Below the pieces are notes generated by a model. It made no database searches and was not told the DNA's origin. It was given only the letters and a program-made list of their open reading frames with translations. A DNA stretch of 22,261 nt from CAZDOD01 sp964506935. Its GTDB lineage: Bacteria > Desulfobacterota > Zymogenia > Zymogenales > Zymogenaceae. Each line of letters begins with the position of its first letter. Positions within the stretch are counted from its first letter, which is position 1. This document shows, in pieces, positions 1 to 8,908 of the stretch. Location: contig CAZDOD010000026.1 in the NCBI GenBank assembly GCA_964506935.1, forward strand, positions 1-22,261, given 5' to 3'. Made by a program: the position numbers and the translations under genes.

Positions 1-55
1 ATAATCTTTTTATCCCATCTTAATTATCAGGAAATAAATCGGGACATATAGCTTT

Positions 56-1096
56 ATGGAAAAGACCTTGGGAGAGCTTGCCGCCATCTTGGGTGGTGAG
101 GTGGTTGGTGACGAAAATATAAAGATCTCGGGGGTCAGGGGCATTATTGAGGCCCAGTCGGGGGACATCACCTTTATCGCCAATCCAAAATATATGAAAT
201 ATCTCGAGACCACAAACGCCTCAGCGATTATCGTGTCAAAGGATATTCGAGAGTCTTCCAAACCCATGATAAGGGTCGACGATCCCTACCTCTCCTTCGC
301 CAAGGTTCTTAGCATTATGACTTCTGCCGAGAGGGAGTTCTTCGGAGTATCCAAGGACGCCTGGGTCCATCCCGAGGCAAAGGTGTCAGATGAGGTGGCC
401 GTATATCCACTCGTTTATATTGGAAAGGGTGCCGTTGTAAAGAGGAGGGCCGTGCTCTACCCCGGCGTCTTTTTGGGGGATGGGGCTGAGGTCGGAGACG
501 AGAGTATCCTATACCCCAATGTCACAGTTATGAATAGGTGTATCTTGGGGGACAGGGTGACCATACACTCCGGAACCGTTATCGGGAGCGACGGCTTCGG
601 TTTTGCCCAGGACGGGGCAAAACATGTGAAGATACCGCAGGTCGGGATAGTAAAGATAGAAGATGATGTCGAGATAGGCTCAAACTGCTCGATCGACCGC
701 GCTGCAATGGGGGTGACCTTGATTAAGCGCGGGGTCATAATGGACAACCTCGTTCAGATAGGCCATAACGTCGAGGTCGGTGAAGACTGCATTGTTATCG
801 CCCAGGTCGGGATATCGGGAAGCACGCACGTCGGCAACAATGTAATCCTGGCGGGGCAGGCCGGCCTCGTCGGGCATATCAAGATTGGGGATGGTGTAGT
901 AGTGACGGCGAAGACCGGCGTTTCAAATGATATCGCTCCGGGGGAGGTGGCATCGGGATATCCTCATATGGAACACAAGAAGTGGCTGAGGGTGATGAGT
1001 GTCGTTTCAAAACTACCCGAGATGAGAAAAGAACTAAAAAGGCTTCAGCAGAGGGTCGAGGAGCTGGAGAAGGGGAAAAAGGGGGATGACAAGTAA
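56..1096 (+). CDS. lpxD: UDP-3-O-acylglucosamine N-acyltransferase LpxD
   Basis: This is the third step of lipid A synthesis: transfer of an acyl chain from acyl-ACP to the 2-amino group of UDP-3-O-acyl-glucosamine in the cytoplasm. The 346-aa length is normal for the family. Residues 1-100 form the N-terminal uridine-binding domain, and residues about 103-300 are hexapeptide repeats of the left-handed beta-helix. The motif DNLVQIGHNVEVG (230-242) carries the expected catalytic histidine, H237. A short C-terminal coiled coil (about 318-340, LPEMRKELKRLQQRVEELEK) matches LpxD trimers. The ATG is the first plausible start, with only a weak upstream GGGA. The next gene is lpxA after 57 bp, without the fabZ that often sits between them. 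Identification is by family motifs and is firm. Confidence 0.97.
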   Translation: MEKTLGELAAILGGEVVGDENIKISGVRGIIEAQSGDITFIANPKYMKYLETTNASAIIVSKDIRESSKPMIRVDDPYLSFAKVLSIMTSAEREFFGVSKDAWVHPEAKVSDEVAVYPLVYIGKGAVVKRRAVLYPGVFLGDGAEVGDESILYPNVTVMNRCILGDRVTIHSGTVIGSDGFGFAQDGAKHVKIPQVGIVKIEDDVEIGSNCSIDRAAMGVTLIKRGVIMDNLVQIGHNVEVGEDCIVIAQVGISGSTHVGNNVILAGQAGLVGHIKIGDGVVVTAKTGVSNDIAPGEVASGYPHMEHKKWLRVMSVVSKLPEMRKELKRLQQRVEELEKGKKGDDK

Positions 1097-1153
1097 TAGC
1101 GATAATACGAATTTCCAAATAATAGATAACTGATGGGTATTTAAGGATTTCTT

Positions 1154-1942
1154 ATGTCAAACGAGATTCATAAAACCGCGATAGTATCCCCAGGCGCAAG
1201 TATCGGGGACGGCGTCGTTATCGGTCCCTATTCGATAGTGGGTGATAAGGTTACCCTCGCAAAAGGGGTTGTTGTCTCTTCGCATGTAACGATAGATGGG
1301 GATACCTCTTTGGGGGATGATTGCAGGGTTTTTCCCTATGCTTCGATCGGATCGAAATCACAGGACCTAAAGGACAAGAGCGAGGGGGGTAAACTAATTA
1401 TCGGGAAGGGCAACACCTTCAGGGAATTCGTAACGATAAACTCGGGGACGCCAGAAGGCGGTGGTTTGACCCAGATTGGTGACAACAATTTTTTTATGGC
1501 CTACACTCACGTGGCGCATGACTGCCGGCTCGGAAGTTTTATCGTCATGGCGAACGTCGCCACTCTTGCGGGTCACGTGACTATCGAGGATCATGTGATC
1601 CTCGGAGGGCTTATCGCCGTGCACCAGTTTGTGAAGATAGGAAAGCACGCATTCATCGGGGGCGGAACAATGGTGCAGATGGATATAGCACCCTTTATGA
1701 GTGCAACTCACGATATAGGACGAGGCGCCAAGCTCATGGGGCCCAATACAATAGGGCTTGAGAGGAGGGGCTTTGACCCCGATGCAATAAGGGCATTGAA
1801 GAGTGCCTACAAGATAATATGGAGATCAAAAAAGATACTCAAGGACGCACTGTCTGAGGTGGAGGGTAAGCTTGGGGATAGTGAAGACGTGAGATATCTG
1901 ATAGAATTTATACGCTCATCTGAGAGGGGGATCGCCAGGTAG
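1154..1942 (+). CDS. lpxA: UDP-N-acetylglucosamine acyltransferase LpxA
   Basis: LpxA is the first committed step of lipid A synthesis: 3-O (or 3-N) acylation of UDP-GlcNAc (or its 3-amino analogue) from acyl-ACP. The 262-aa protein has hexapeptide repeats from about residue 8 to 190, then an alpha-helical C-terminal domain (about 200-262, starting GLERRGFDPDAI). The catalytic motif THVAHDC (118-124) holds H119 and H122, aligned with E. coli H122 and H125. The chain-length ruler region reads HAFIGGGT (165-172). It keeps the glycine equivalent to E. coli G173 but has Phe in place of M170, so acyl length cannot be stated. Upstream is lpxD and downstream, after 104 bp, a GnnA-like oxidoreductase, so the substrate might be an amino-sugar variant; that is inference. 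Confidence 0.97.
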   Translation: MSNEIHKTAIVSPGASIGDGVVIGPYSIVGDKVTLAKGVVVSSHVTIDGDTSLGDDCRVFPYASIGSKSQDLKDKSEGGKLIIGKGNTFREFVTINSGTPEGGGLTQIGDNNFFMAYTHVAHDCRLGSFIVMANVATLAGHVTIEDHVILGGLIAVHQFVKIGKHAFIGGGTMVQMDIAPFMSATHDIGRGAKLMGPNTIGLERRGFDPDAIRALKSAYKIIWRSKKILKDALSEVEGKLGDSEDVRYLIEFIRSSERGIAR

Positions 1943-2046
1943 TCTGATTTGGTTGTTTTAGAGAGAATCGGGGTCCCGTTTAAGGATCCTTCTTTTTTGG
2001 ATTTAATCTTTTGGATGCTTTTTTCAATTTTATATAGGTTATTATC

Positions 2047-3033
2047 GTGAAGGGCGAAAAACTCAAGATTGGTGTTGTGGGTGTCGGCTATCTCGGCAAA
2101 TTCCATGTGGATAAGTATCTTTCTATGGATGATGTCGAGCTTGTCGGTCTCTCGGATATAGACCCAAAGGTGATAGAGAGGGCCGAGAGGGATTACGGGA
2201 TCGCTTGTCACAGCGATTATCATAAACTCATAGGGGATGTAGATGCGGTAAGTATCGTCGTCCCGACTTATCTCCACTATGCCGTCGCGATGGATTTCCT
2301 TGATGTGGGGAGGGACGTATTTGTCGAAAAGCCGATCACGTCTGAGGTCGAGCAGGCCCAAAAGCTGGTTGACAAGGCGGAATCAAAGGATTTGATACTC
2401 CAGGTCGGACACCTCGAGAGGTTCAATCCCGCCATTTTGGCACTCAGCGGGACCCTAAAAGAGCCCATGTTCATCGAGTCGCACAGACTCTCCCCCTTCC
2501 CGGAGAGGAGCACCGATATAGACGTCGTGCTTGACCTTATGATCCATGATATCGATATAATCCTAAATATCGTGAAATCCGATATCGTGAACATTGACGC
2601 CGTCGGTGCGCCGATCATCACTCAAAAGGCGGATATCGTAAACGCCCGGATTAATTTCGAGAGCGGTTGTGTTGCAAACATCACCGCCAGCCGGGTGAGC
2701 ACAGATAAGATGCGAAAAATCAGGATATTCCAATCCGATGCCTATATATCGATCGATTACGCCGCCCAGAATATCACCGTCTATAAAAAGGTAAAGGATG
2801 AGGACAACCGTGTCACCATAATTAAGGAGGATATGGAGATTTCTCCAAGCGACTATCTCGGAGATGAGATAAGGTCATTTGTAGATTCAGTGAAACACCG
2901 CACACCCCCCCCGGTAACGGGGCGCGACGGCAAGAGGGCCCTAGAAGTGGCGATGAGGGTAAATGAGAGTCTGGAGAAGTCTCTATCAAGGCTTCGGGAG
3001 ATGGGCATTTTGGAGGATGATTTCAAGGTATGA
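2047..3033 (+). CDS. Gfo/Idh/MocA family NAD(P)-dependent oxidoreductase, GnnA-like by position
   Basis: This 328-aa protein has a Rossmann nucleotide-binding N-terminus (VVGVGYLGKFH, 10-20), the family motif EKP (94-96), and a central GHLERFNPA (121-129). A DLMIHDIDI stretch (163-171) includes H167, the position of the usual catalytic histidine. GTG at 2047 is the start, with a weak AGG upstream. It lies between lpxA and lpxB and its stop overlaps the lpxB ATG (ATGA). In Acidithiobacillus, GnnA of this family oxidises UDP-GlcNAc at C3 so that the aminotransferase GnnB can make the 3-amino sugar used by LpxA. No aminotransferase is encoded here, so a GnnA role rests on family and position only. 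Other sugar dehydrogenase activities are possible. Confidence 0.85.
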   Translation: MKGEKLKIGVVGVGYLGKFHVDKYLSMDDVELVGLSDIDPKVIERAERDYGIACHSDYHKLIGDVDAVSIVVPTYLHYAVAMDFLDVGRDVFVEKPITSEVEQAQKLVDKAESKDLILQVGHLERFNPAILALSGTLKEPMFIESHRLSPFPERSTDIDVVLDLMIHDIDIILNIVKSDIVNIDAVGAPIITQKADIVNARINFESGCVANITASRVSTDKMRKIRIFQSDAYISIDYAAQNITVYKKVKDEDNRVTIIKEDMEISPSDYLGDEIRSFVDSVKHRTPPPVTGRDGKRALEVAMRVNESLEKSLSRLREMGILEDDFKV

Positions 3034-4181
3034 TTATAGACTTCGATATCGCTAAAGTCAAGGGTGCTCCGAAGAAGGTACTAATCGTGGCGGGGGAGGC
3101 CTCCGGAGACCTCTACGGGGGGGAATTGATAAGGGAGGTAAAAAAACTCTCTTCCGATGTGGTCTTTTATGGTGTCGGTGGAAAGAGGATGAGGGAGGCG
3201 GGCCTCGTCTGTGCGGTCCGAACCGAAGACCTGACGGTGGTCGGACTATTTGAGGTCATCAAACATATCGGCCCGATAAAGAGGGCGCTCTCCTTTCTCA
3301 AAGGCACAATGGGTGAGATCAAACCCGACCTCGTTGTCCTCATAGATTTTCCTGATTTCAATTTCAGGGTCGCAAAGTCGGCGAAGAAGGCCGGGATACC
3401 GGTCTTTTATTATATAAGCCCCCAGGTCTGGGCGTGGCGAAGGGGTAGGGTTGTGACCATGGCGGAGCTCGTTGACAAGATGATCGTTATTTTCCCCTTT
3501 GAGGTAGAGATATTTAAGGAGGCGGGAGTCGACGTCGAATTTTTGGGGCACCCACTTATGGATGTCATTAGTGCGGTCGAGGGGCATCTGGTCAAAGAAG
3601 AGAAGAAAGGAGTGAGGGTAGCGCTCCTCCCGGGGAGCAGGATCGGGGAGATAAATAGGCACATGCCGCCCCTTCTGGGTGCGGCTGAGATAATAAAGGA
3701 AAAATATCCCGACGCATCTTTTGTCATGCCTGTGGCCCCGACACTTTTGCCAGAGGAAATATCTTCTTATCTCGAAGATTCGAAGATCTCGGTGGAAGTT
3801 GTGACCGATTCCTTTCAACAGGTAGTCAAGGGTGCTGATATCGCACTTGTGAGCTCCGGCACCGCCACAATCGAGACGGCGCTCTTGGGGACACCGATGG
3901 TGGTTATTTACCGCCTCAACCCCTTGACCTATCTATTGGCTCGGCTCCTTATCAGGGTGGATTACATCGCGATGGTCAATCTCGTTGCGGGGAGGCTCGT
4001 CGTCCCGGAGCTAATTCAGGGGGATGTGACGGCCGAAAAAGTTGCCGGTTATGCCCTCGAGATATTGGGAGACAAAAAAATGGCGAAAAATATGAGGGAG
4101 GGCCTCCTCGAGGTAAGGGGGAAAATAGGAAAGTCCGGTGCATCCAAACGTGTGGCCGAAAGGGTTATGCAGTTCCTTTGA
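3030..4181 (+). CDS. lpxB: Lipid-A-disaccharide synthase LpxB
   Basis: LpxB condenses UDP-2,3-diacylglucosamine with lipid X to form the beta-1',6-linked lipid A disaccharide at the inner membrane face (GT19 family). At 383 aa it has normal family length. The signature GEASGD occurs at residues 22-27, with PQVWAW in the middle region and SSGTATIETALLGTPMV in the C-terminal donor-binding lobe. Most homologues begin almost at the VLIVAGEASGD segment, so the first ~15 residues are a short extension. The ATG at 3030 overlaps the previous TGA as ATGA, which favours this start through translational coupling. An A/T-rich 185-bp gap separates it from msbA, so msbA may have its own promoter. Confidence 0.97.
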   Translation: MIIDFDIAKVKGAPKKVLIVAGEASGDLYGGELIREVKKLSSDVVFYGVGGKRMREAGLVCAVRTEDLTVVGLFEVIKHIGPIKRALSFLKGTMGEIKPDLVVLIDFPDFNFRVAKSAKKAGIPVFYYISPQVWAWRRGRVVTMAELVDKMIVIFPFEVEIFKEAGVDVEFLGHPLMDVISAVEGHLVKEEKKGVRVALLPGSRIGEINRHMPPLLGAAEIIKEKYPDASFVMPVAPTLLPEEISSYLEDSKISVEVVTDSFQQVVKGADIALVSSGTATIETALLGTPMVVIYRLNPLTYLLARLLIRVDYIAMVNLVAGRLVVPELIQGDVTAEKVAGYALEILGDKKMAKNMREGLLEVRGKIGKSGASKRVAERVMQFL

Positions 4182-4366
4182 GGTTTTGAGGATAAAGTAT
4201 TATTCGTATATGCTTTTTCTGAAAGGGATCTTTTGATTTTATTGTCTTGTATGATACTAAAAAGTGTGATATATATAAATCTTTAGCAAATTTGGAGTTA
4301 TAAATAATTTGTGTAATTTTCGGATGGACATAGAATCTAAAAATAACGTTTGAGAGTAGAGGGTAT

Positions 4367-6175
4367 ATGGCTAAGAAAAGGGGTAAACTTCCGTCAGGCA
4401 AAGAACTAGTAGGAATCTACAAGAGGCTATTAAAGTACGTCTTACCGTACAAGTCCAAATTCGCTATCGCTGTAATTATGAATATGATCTTTGCGGGGAC
4501 GACGGCGGCCCTCGTCAAAGAGGTCGAGCCCCTCATTAATCATCTGATCGGTATAAAGAATATGAAGGGGCTGGTTCTTATAACACTGGCCATCGTTGGA
4601 ATCAACTTATTTAGGGGAGTGTCGAACTTCCTCGGAACCTATTACATGCGGTTTGTAGGTCTCAAGGTAATCAAGGACATCAGGGAGACACTCTACAGAC
4701 ACATCCAGAACCTCTCCCTGAGATTTTTCTCGGACACACACACAGGAGTCCTTACATCTAGGATCAACAACGATGTTGAAATGGTGAGGGTGGCCGTCAC
4801 CGATGCCGTGGAGGGTGGTTTCAAGGAGGTCATGACAATCCTGGGCCTTATCGCTGTGGCCTTCTATCAGGATTGGATATTGGCCACACTGGCCTTTACC
4901 GTATTTCCACTCATGTCAATCCCTATAAATAGGATTTCAAAGTCGATGAGGAAACTCTCCACCAAGGGGCAGGTTAAGGTTGCCGATATTACGTCGATCC
5001 TTTTTGAGACCTTCTCGGGGGCGAGGATCGTAAAGGCCTTCGGGATGGAGGAATATGAAGCCGAGAGATTTAATGTGGAGAACACGAGACTCTTCAAGAC
5101 GTTCTTAAGTAGGGCAAAGATCAAGGCCCTCACCGGCCCGCTCATGGAGATCATCGGCACGGGTGGATTTGCAATGGTCCTCTTGTACGGTGGGATGAGA
5201 GCGATGGGTGAGCCCGGTTATCTCGGCAAATACGTCTCATTTATCACAGCACTGATGCTGATATATCCGAGCGTGAGGGCCCTGTCACGGCTCAACAACA
5301 ACTTCCAGGAGGCCATCGCCGCGGCCGTTCGTGTTTTTGAAGTGCTTGACACAGAACCGGATATAAAAGATGAGCCCGGCGCCTACAAGCTTCCCGCGAT
5401 AAAAGAGGAGATAGAGTTCAGAAATGTCACATTCAAATACGACAGCCTGCCGGTACTCAGGAACATAAACATAAAGGTAAAGGCGGGTGAGGTCGTGGCC
5501 TTCGTTGGGATGAGCGGCGGCGGGAAGACCACACTCGTCAATCTCGTCCCCCGCTTCTACGACGTTTCGGAGGGGGGGATCCTCATCGACGGACACGAGA
5601 TCATGGGTGTGACTTTGAAGTCTTTGAGGGCGCAGATAGGCATGGTCACTCAGCAGACGATTCTGTTTTCCGATAGCATCAGGAACAATATCGCCTATGG
5701 AAACAAGAAGAAAACACTAAAACAGATAAAGGAGGTGGCAAAGGCCGCCAACGCCCACGACTTCATCATGAAGACGCCTCAGGGTTACAATACCATGATA
5801 GGTGAGCAGGGGATGAGGCTTTCCGGGGGCGAGCGCCAGAGGATATCGATCGCCAGGGCGCTTTTAAAAGACGCGCCGATATTGATCCTAGATGAGGCCA
5901 CCTCATCACTCGATACCGAGAGCGAGATAGAGGTGCAGAAGGCACTCGAGAACCTCATGAGGGGAAGGACGACACTGGTCATCGCCCACAGGCTCTCTAC
6001 CATAATTTACGCCGACAGGATATTGGTGGTGGTAAACGGCAAGATCGTCGAAGAGGGTAACCATGAGGAGCTTCTCAGAAAAGGCGGCGAATACAAGAAA
6101 CTCTATGACATGCAGTTCAGGGACTTTGATGTTACATCTGATATAGAGAGGGTCCCAGCGCCACTGGCGGACTAG
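4367..6175 (+). CDS. msbA: Lipid A export ABC transporter MsbA
   Basis: This 602-aa half-transporter has an N-terminal six-helix transmembrane domain (about 30-320) fused to an ATPase domain (about 348-590). The ATPase has Walker A GMSGGGKTT (381-389), Q-loop VTQQ (427-430), signature LSGGERQ (485-491), Walker B ILILDE (505-510) and H-loop H541. MsbA homodimers flip core-lipid A across the inner membrane. Placement among lpx and waa genes supports that substrate over a drug or peptide. The ATG follows AGAGGG with five bases spacing. The gap upstream (4182-4366) is A/T-rich, and I could not find a convincing -35/-10 pair in it. Confidence 0.95.
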   Translation: MAKKRGKLPSGKELVGIYKRLLKYVLPYKSKFAIAVIMNMIFAGTTAALVKEVEPLINHLIGIKNMKGLVLITLAIVGINLFRGVSNFLGTYYMRFVGLKVIKDIRETLYRHIQNLSLRFFSDTHTGVLTSRINNDVEMVRVAVTDAVEGGFKEVMTILGLIAVAFYQDWILATLAFTVFPLMSIPINRISKSMRKLSTKGQVKVADITSILFETFSGARIVKAFGMEEYEAERFNVENTRLFKTFLSRAKIKALTGPLMEIIGTGGFAMVLLYGGMRAMGEPGYLGKYVSFITALMLIYPSVRALSRLNNNFQEAIAAAVRVFEVLDTEPDIKDEPGAYKLPAIKEEIEFRNVTFKYDSLPVLRNINIKVKAGEVVAFVGMSGGGKTTLVNLVPRFYDVSEGGILIDGHEIMGVTLKSLRAQIGMVTQQTILFSDSIRNNIAYGNKKKTLKQIKEVAKAANAHDFIMKTPQGYNTMIGEQGMRLSGGERQRISIARALLKDAPILILDEATSSLDTESEIEVQKALENLMRGRTTLVIAHRLSTIIYADRILVVVNGKIVEEGNHEELLRKGGEYKKLYDMQFRDFDVTSDIERVPAPLAD

Positions 6176-6296
6176 GGGGTGCCCGGTTGTTTTTTGCCGA
6201 TATCCTGGCCGGTTTTTCTATTTTTCTAAGATACTGTACTGTCTTTTCCTGTTATGAGCAATCGCTCACATTCTGAATGGATTTTTGGGAGTAGAT

Positions 6297-7769
6297 ATGC
6301 CCGGCCCCCTGTGTAATATCCATATCGGCCATATCTGGATATTCTCCTTCATATGTCAAAAACTTATCCTTATCTTCCACGGCTTGATTTTTGTAACTAA
6401 TATATCCCCGATTATAACAATCGGGTTTGCCTTTCTTTGTGTCGCCGGAGTATCTCTTAAGAGGAAAGATGGCCCCTTCATCCTCTACACCACCCTTCTA
6501 TATCTATTTTCCCCGTTTGTCTTGATTTGGTATGCACCGGGCCTCTTTGGTGGGGGTGGAGGAAGGGGGGCTAAGGGGGCGATATCGGGATTTATGGAGC
6601 GGTTTGGATATATAGAGGAGTCTAGTGGAAATCCTGTATGGATACATGCGGCATCCGTCGGGGAGGTGGGTGCGGCGGCGAGGGTCATCGGTGAAATAAG
6701 AGAGATATTTCCAAGGCTCCCCGTGGTTCTGTCCGTAAACACACCCGCGGGGAGAGAGGTGGCAAAGAAAAATCTCAAAGATGTAAAGATATTCTTCTTC
6801 CCATTTGACCTTCCACAGGCCGTAAAAAGGGCAAGAGAACGGATAGGCCCCAGGCTCATAGTTATCCTCGAGGCAGAGATATGGCCGAACTTCCTAAGAG
6901 AGGTAAGTAAACACGCTCCGGTCGCCCTAATCAACGCGAGGATGTCTGAGAGGACTTGTAGGCGTTTCAAGATGATACGGGGTTTTTCAGAAAAAGTAAT
7001 AGGGCTTTTTTCTCTCATCTCGGCCCAATCCGATACGTACAAAAAGAGATACATCGATCTGGGATACGATCCCGAAAAGGTTAAGATTTCGGGAAATATT
7101 AAGTATGATATAGAGCCCGGCTCTGGAGTATTACAGGATGATTTGAAGGACTTTATCCTTCCCATATCTAAAGGGCCGGAAAAGATAATGATAGCCGGGA
7201 GCACCCACAGGGGGGAGGACGACGAGGTTATTGAGGCTTTTTTGGGGCTTTGTAAATCTCTCGGACGGCTGTTTCTGATCTTGGCCCCCCGACACCTCAA
7301 TCGCACAGAAGAGGTCGAGTCGCTTTTAAGAAAGAGGGAGGTAAAATATATTAAAAGGACCGAGCTTTCAAATCGTGATGTAAAATCAGATATTGATGTC
7401 CTCCTCTTGGACACGATCGGCGAGCTATCGGGTCTTCTCGTCTTCGGGGACGTGATCTTTATCGGCGGGAGTCTCATCAAGGGAGTCGGAGGGCATAACG
7501 TCCTTGAGGCGGCGGCCATAAAAAAGGCCGTCCTCTTTGGGCCCAACATGAGTAACTTCCCCGATATATCGAGGGAGCTTATCGATTCCGGGGGTGGATT
7601 CGTGGTAAGAGACGCAAAAGAGATAAAAGAGGTCGCGAAAATGCTCATAACAGATGAGGAGATGTCGCGGGATTCCGGCGAGAAGGCGTTTGAGGTAGTA
7701 AGGAGGAACCGCGGGGCGATAAAGAGATGTATCGATTCTATTTTGCCGTTCCTTGAGGGTGCAAGGTGA
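6297..7769 (+). CDS. waaA: 3-deoxy-D-manno-octulosonic acid (Kdo) transferase WaaA
   Basis: WaaA adds Kdo from CMP-Kdo to lipid IVA at the inner membrane (GT30). HAASVGEVGA contains the glutamate aligned with the E. coli catalytic base E60. NARMSERT, the STHRGEDDEV region and GGHNVLEAAAIKKAVLFGP in the donor lobe are all family hallmarks. From ATG 6297, preceded by GGGAG with a 5-nt spacer, the protein is 490 aa; an in-frame TTG at 6285 would add four residues. The usual WaaA N-terminal membrane helix (LYTTLLYLFSPFVLI) begins only about 63 residues in. The start therefore gives a hydrophobic N-terminal extension of about 60 aa compared with the ~425-aa family norm. No better in-frame start with a ribosome site was found. 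The stop overlaps the lpxK GTG. Confidence 0.93.
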   Translation: MPGPLCNIHIGHIWIFSFICQKLILIFHGLIFVTNISPIITIGFAFLCVAGVSLKRKDGPFILYTTLLYLFSPFVLIWYAPGLFGGGGGRGAKGAISGFMERFGYIEESSGNPVWIHAASVGEVGAAARVIGEIREIFPRLPVVLSVNTPAGREVAKKNLKDVKIFFFPFDLPQAVKRARERIGPRLIVILEAEIWPNFLREVSKHAPVALINARMSERTCRRFKMIRGFSEKVIGLFSLISAQSDTYKKRYIDLGYDPEKVKISGNIKYDIEPGSGVLQDDLKDFILPISKGPEKIMIAGSTHRGEDDEVIEAFLGLCKSLGRLFLILAPRHLNRTEEVESLLRKREVKYIKRTELSNRDVKSDIDVLLLDTIGELSGLLVFGDVIFIGGSLIKGVGGHNVLEAAAIKKAVLFGPNMSNFPDISRELIDSGGGFVVRDAKEIKEVAKMLITDEEMSRDSGEKAFEVVRRNRGAIKRCIDSILPFLEGAR

Positions 7770-8908
7770 AGACAGATTTCATACACAGGGTATTGAGATT
7801 TTTGGAAGGTCTCTACCAAGACCCAGGGGCGAAGATAAAAACGATAGTGATTTTGTTCCCCCTCTTTCTTATCTCTTTGGCCTTCGGCCTCGTTGTTTCA
7901 CTGAGGACATTACTCTTTAGGGTCGGGATTTTTAGGTCAAAGAAGTTCCCCGTCCCCGTAATATGCGTCGGGAACATCATGGTCGGCGGTCAGGGGAAGA
8001 CACCGGTCGTTCTGCACCTCGCTGAAAGGATAAAGGACGCCGGAATCCCGGTCGCCGTGGTCTCGAGGGGCTACGGCTATAAAGTTACGGGCGACTATCT
8101 GGTCGTGTCGGGAAACGACGGTGTTTATAGATCATCAGGCGAGGCGCCGGACGAGGCCTTGATGACGGCACGGAGGCTTCCGGGCGTTCCGGTGATTGTG
8201 GCTCCCGAAAGGAGATCGGCGATAGCCGCCGCCATAGAGCTCTTCGGCGCAAAAATCGTAATCATGGACGACGGGTTTCAGCACCTGAAGGTCAAGAGGG
8301 ACATAAATATCCTTGTGATGGACGGTAAGAATCCAACCGGAAACGGCCTGATCCTCCCCGCCGGGCCCCTGAGGGAGCCCCTTCGGGCGATAAAAAGGGC
8401 CGACGCCCTCTGGATAAACGGGAGGACAAAAGACGGAGGAAATGATGAGAGGTGGGGGTTTTTGGCAAAAAAATATCTTGGGTTGGAATCGAATGGTGCA
8501 GTGGATATCCCAGTGATAAAAAGCGAATATGTGCCTCAAAATATCCTTTCACGATCAGGCGGGAGGCTACCGCTGAGCTCCATTCTCAAAAAGAAAGTCT
8601 TGGTCTTTTCGGGGATAGCCCGTCCCGATAGATTTTTCAAGACAGTTGAGGAGCTGGGGGCGATTGTGGTATACAAGATGCCTTTTAGAGACCACTATAT
8701 GTTTCAGGATCGTGATTTTCAGGCAATTATATATATAGCCCGTCGGTTCGGTGCGGAGCTCCTCGTTACGACCGAAAAGGATTTTTCGAGGATACCCGAA
8801 GACATCCAGCTTTCCATCCCGCTTTACGCCCTTGCAATGGGGCTTTCGGCAAAAGGGGATGATGCGATACTTAACATCTTGATCTCCGAAGTCAGGGGAG
8901 GAAGGTAA
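7766..8908 (+). CDS. lpxK: Tetraacyldisaccharide 4'-kinase LpxK
   Basis: LpxK phosphorylates the 4' position of the lipid A disaccharide at the inner membrane. The 380-aa protein has an N-terminal hydrophobic helix (about 26-52), the P-loop VGGQGKTP (73-80), MDDGFQH (167-173) with the conserved acidic pair, and LPAGPLREP (197-205). A C-terminal DHYMF motif carries the conserved D-H, and a TTEKD motif follows. GTG at 7766 overlaps the waaA stop as GTGA, which fixes the start and points to coupled translation. Family assignment is firm. Confidence 0.96.
   Translation: MKTDFIHRVLRFLEGLYQDPGAKIKTIVILFPLFLISLAFGLVVSLRTLLFRVGIFRSKKFPVPVICVGNIMVGGQGKTPVVLHLAERIKDAGIPVAVVSRGYGYKVTGDYLVVSGNDGVYRSSGEAPDEALMTARRLPGVPVIVAPERRSAIAAAIELFGAKIVIMDDGFQHLKVKRDINILVMDGKNPTGNGLILPAGPLREPLRAIKRADALWINGRTKDGGNDERWGFLAKKYLGLESNGAVDIPVIKSEYVPQNILSRSGGRLPLSSILKKKVLVFSGIARPDRFFKTVEELGAIVVYKMPFRDHYMFQDRDFQAIIYIARRFGAELLVTTEKDFSRIPEDIQLSIPLYALAMGLSAKGDDAILNILISEVRGGR

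Noticed and set aside
2106..2114. Perfect DnaA box (minus strand) inside the oxidoreductase
   Set aside because: It is single, within conserved coding sequence (FHVDKYL) and without neighbours; one such match in a window this size is plausible by chance.
6255..6268. TGAGC-AATC-GCTCA hairpin upstream of waaA
   Set aside because: It is a five-base-pair stem with no T-run and no nearby promoter or terminator context.
6485..7819. Long (444-codon) open frame on the minus strand antisense to waaA
   Set aside because: It mirrors the codon pattern of waaA, is Ser/Pro/Ile-rich with no domain, and waaA is a clear conserved gene on the other strand.
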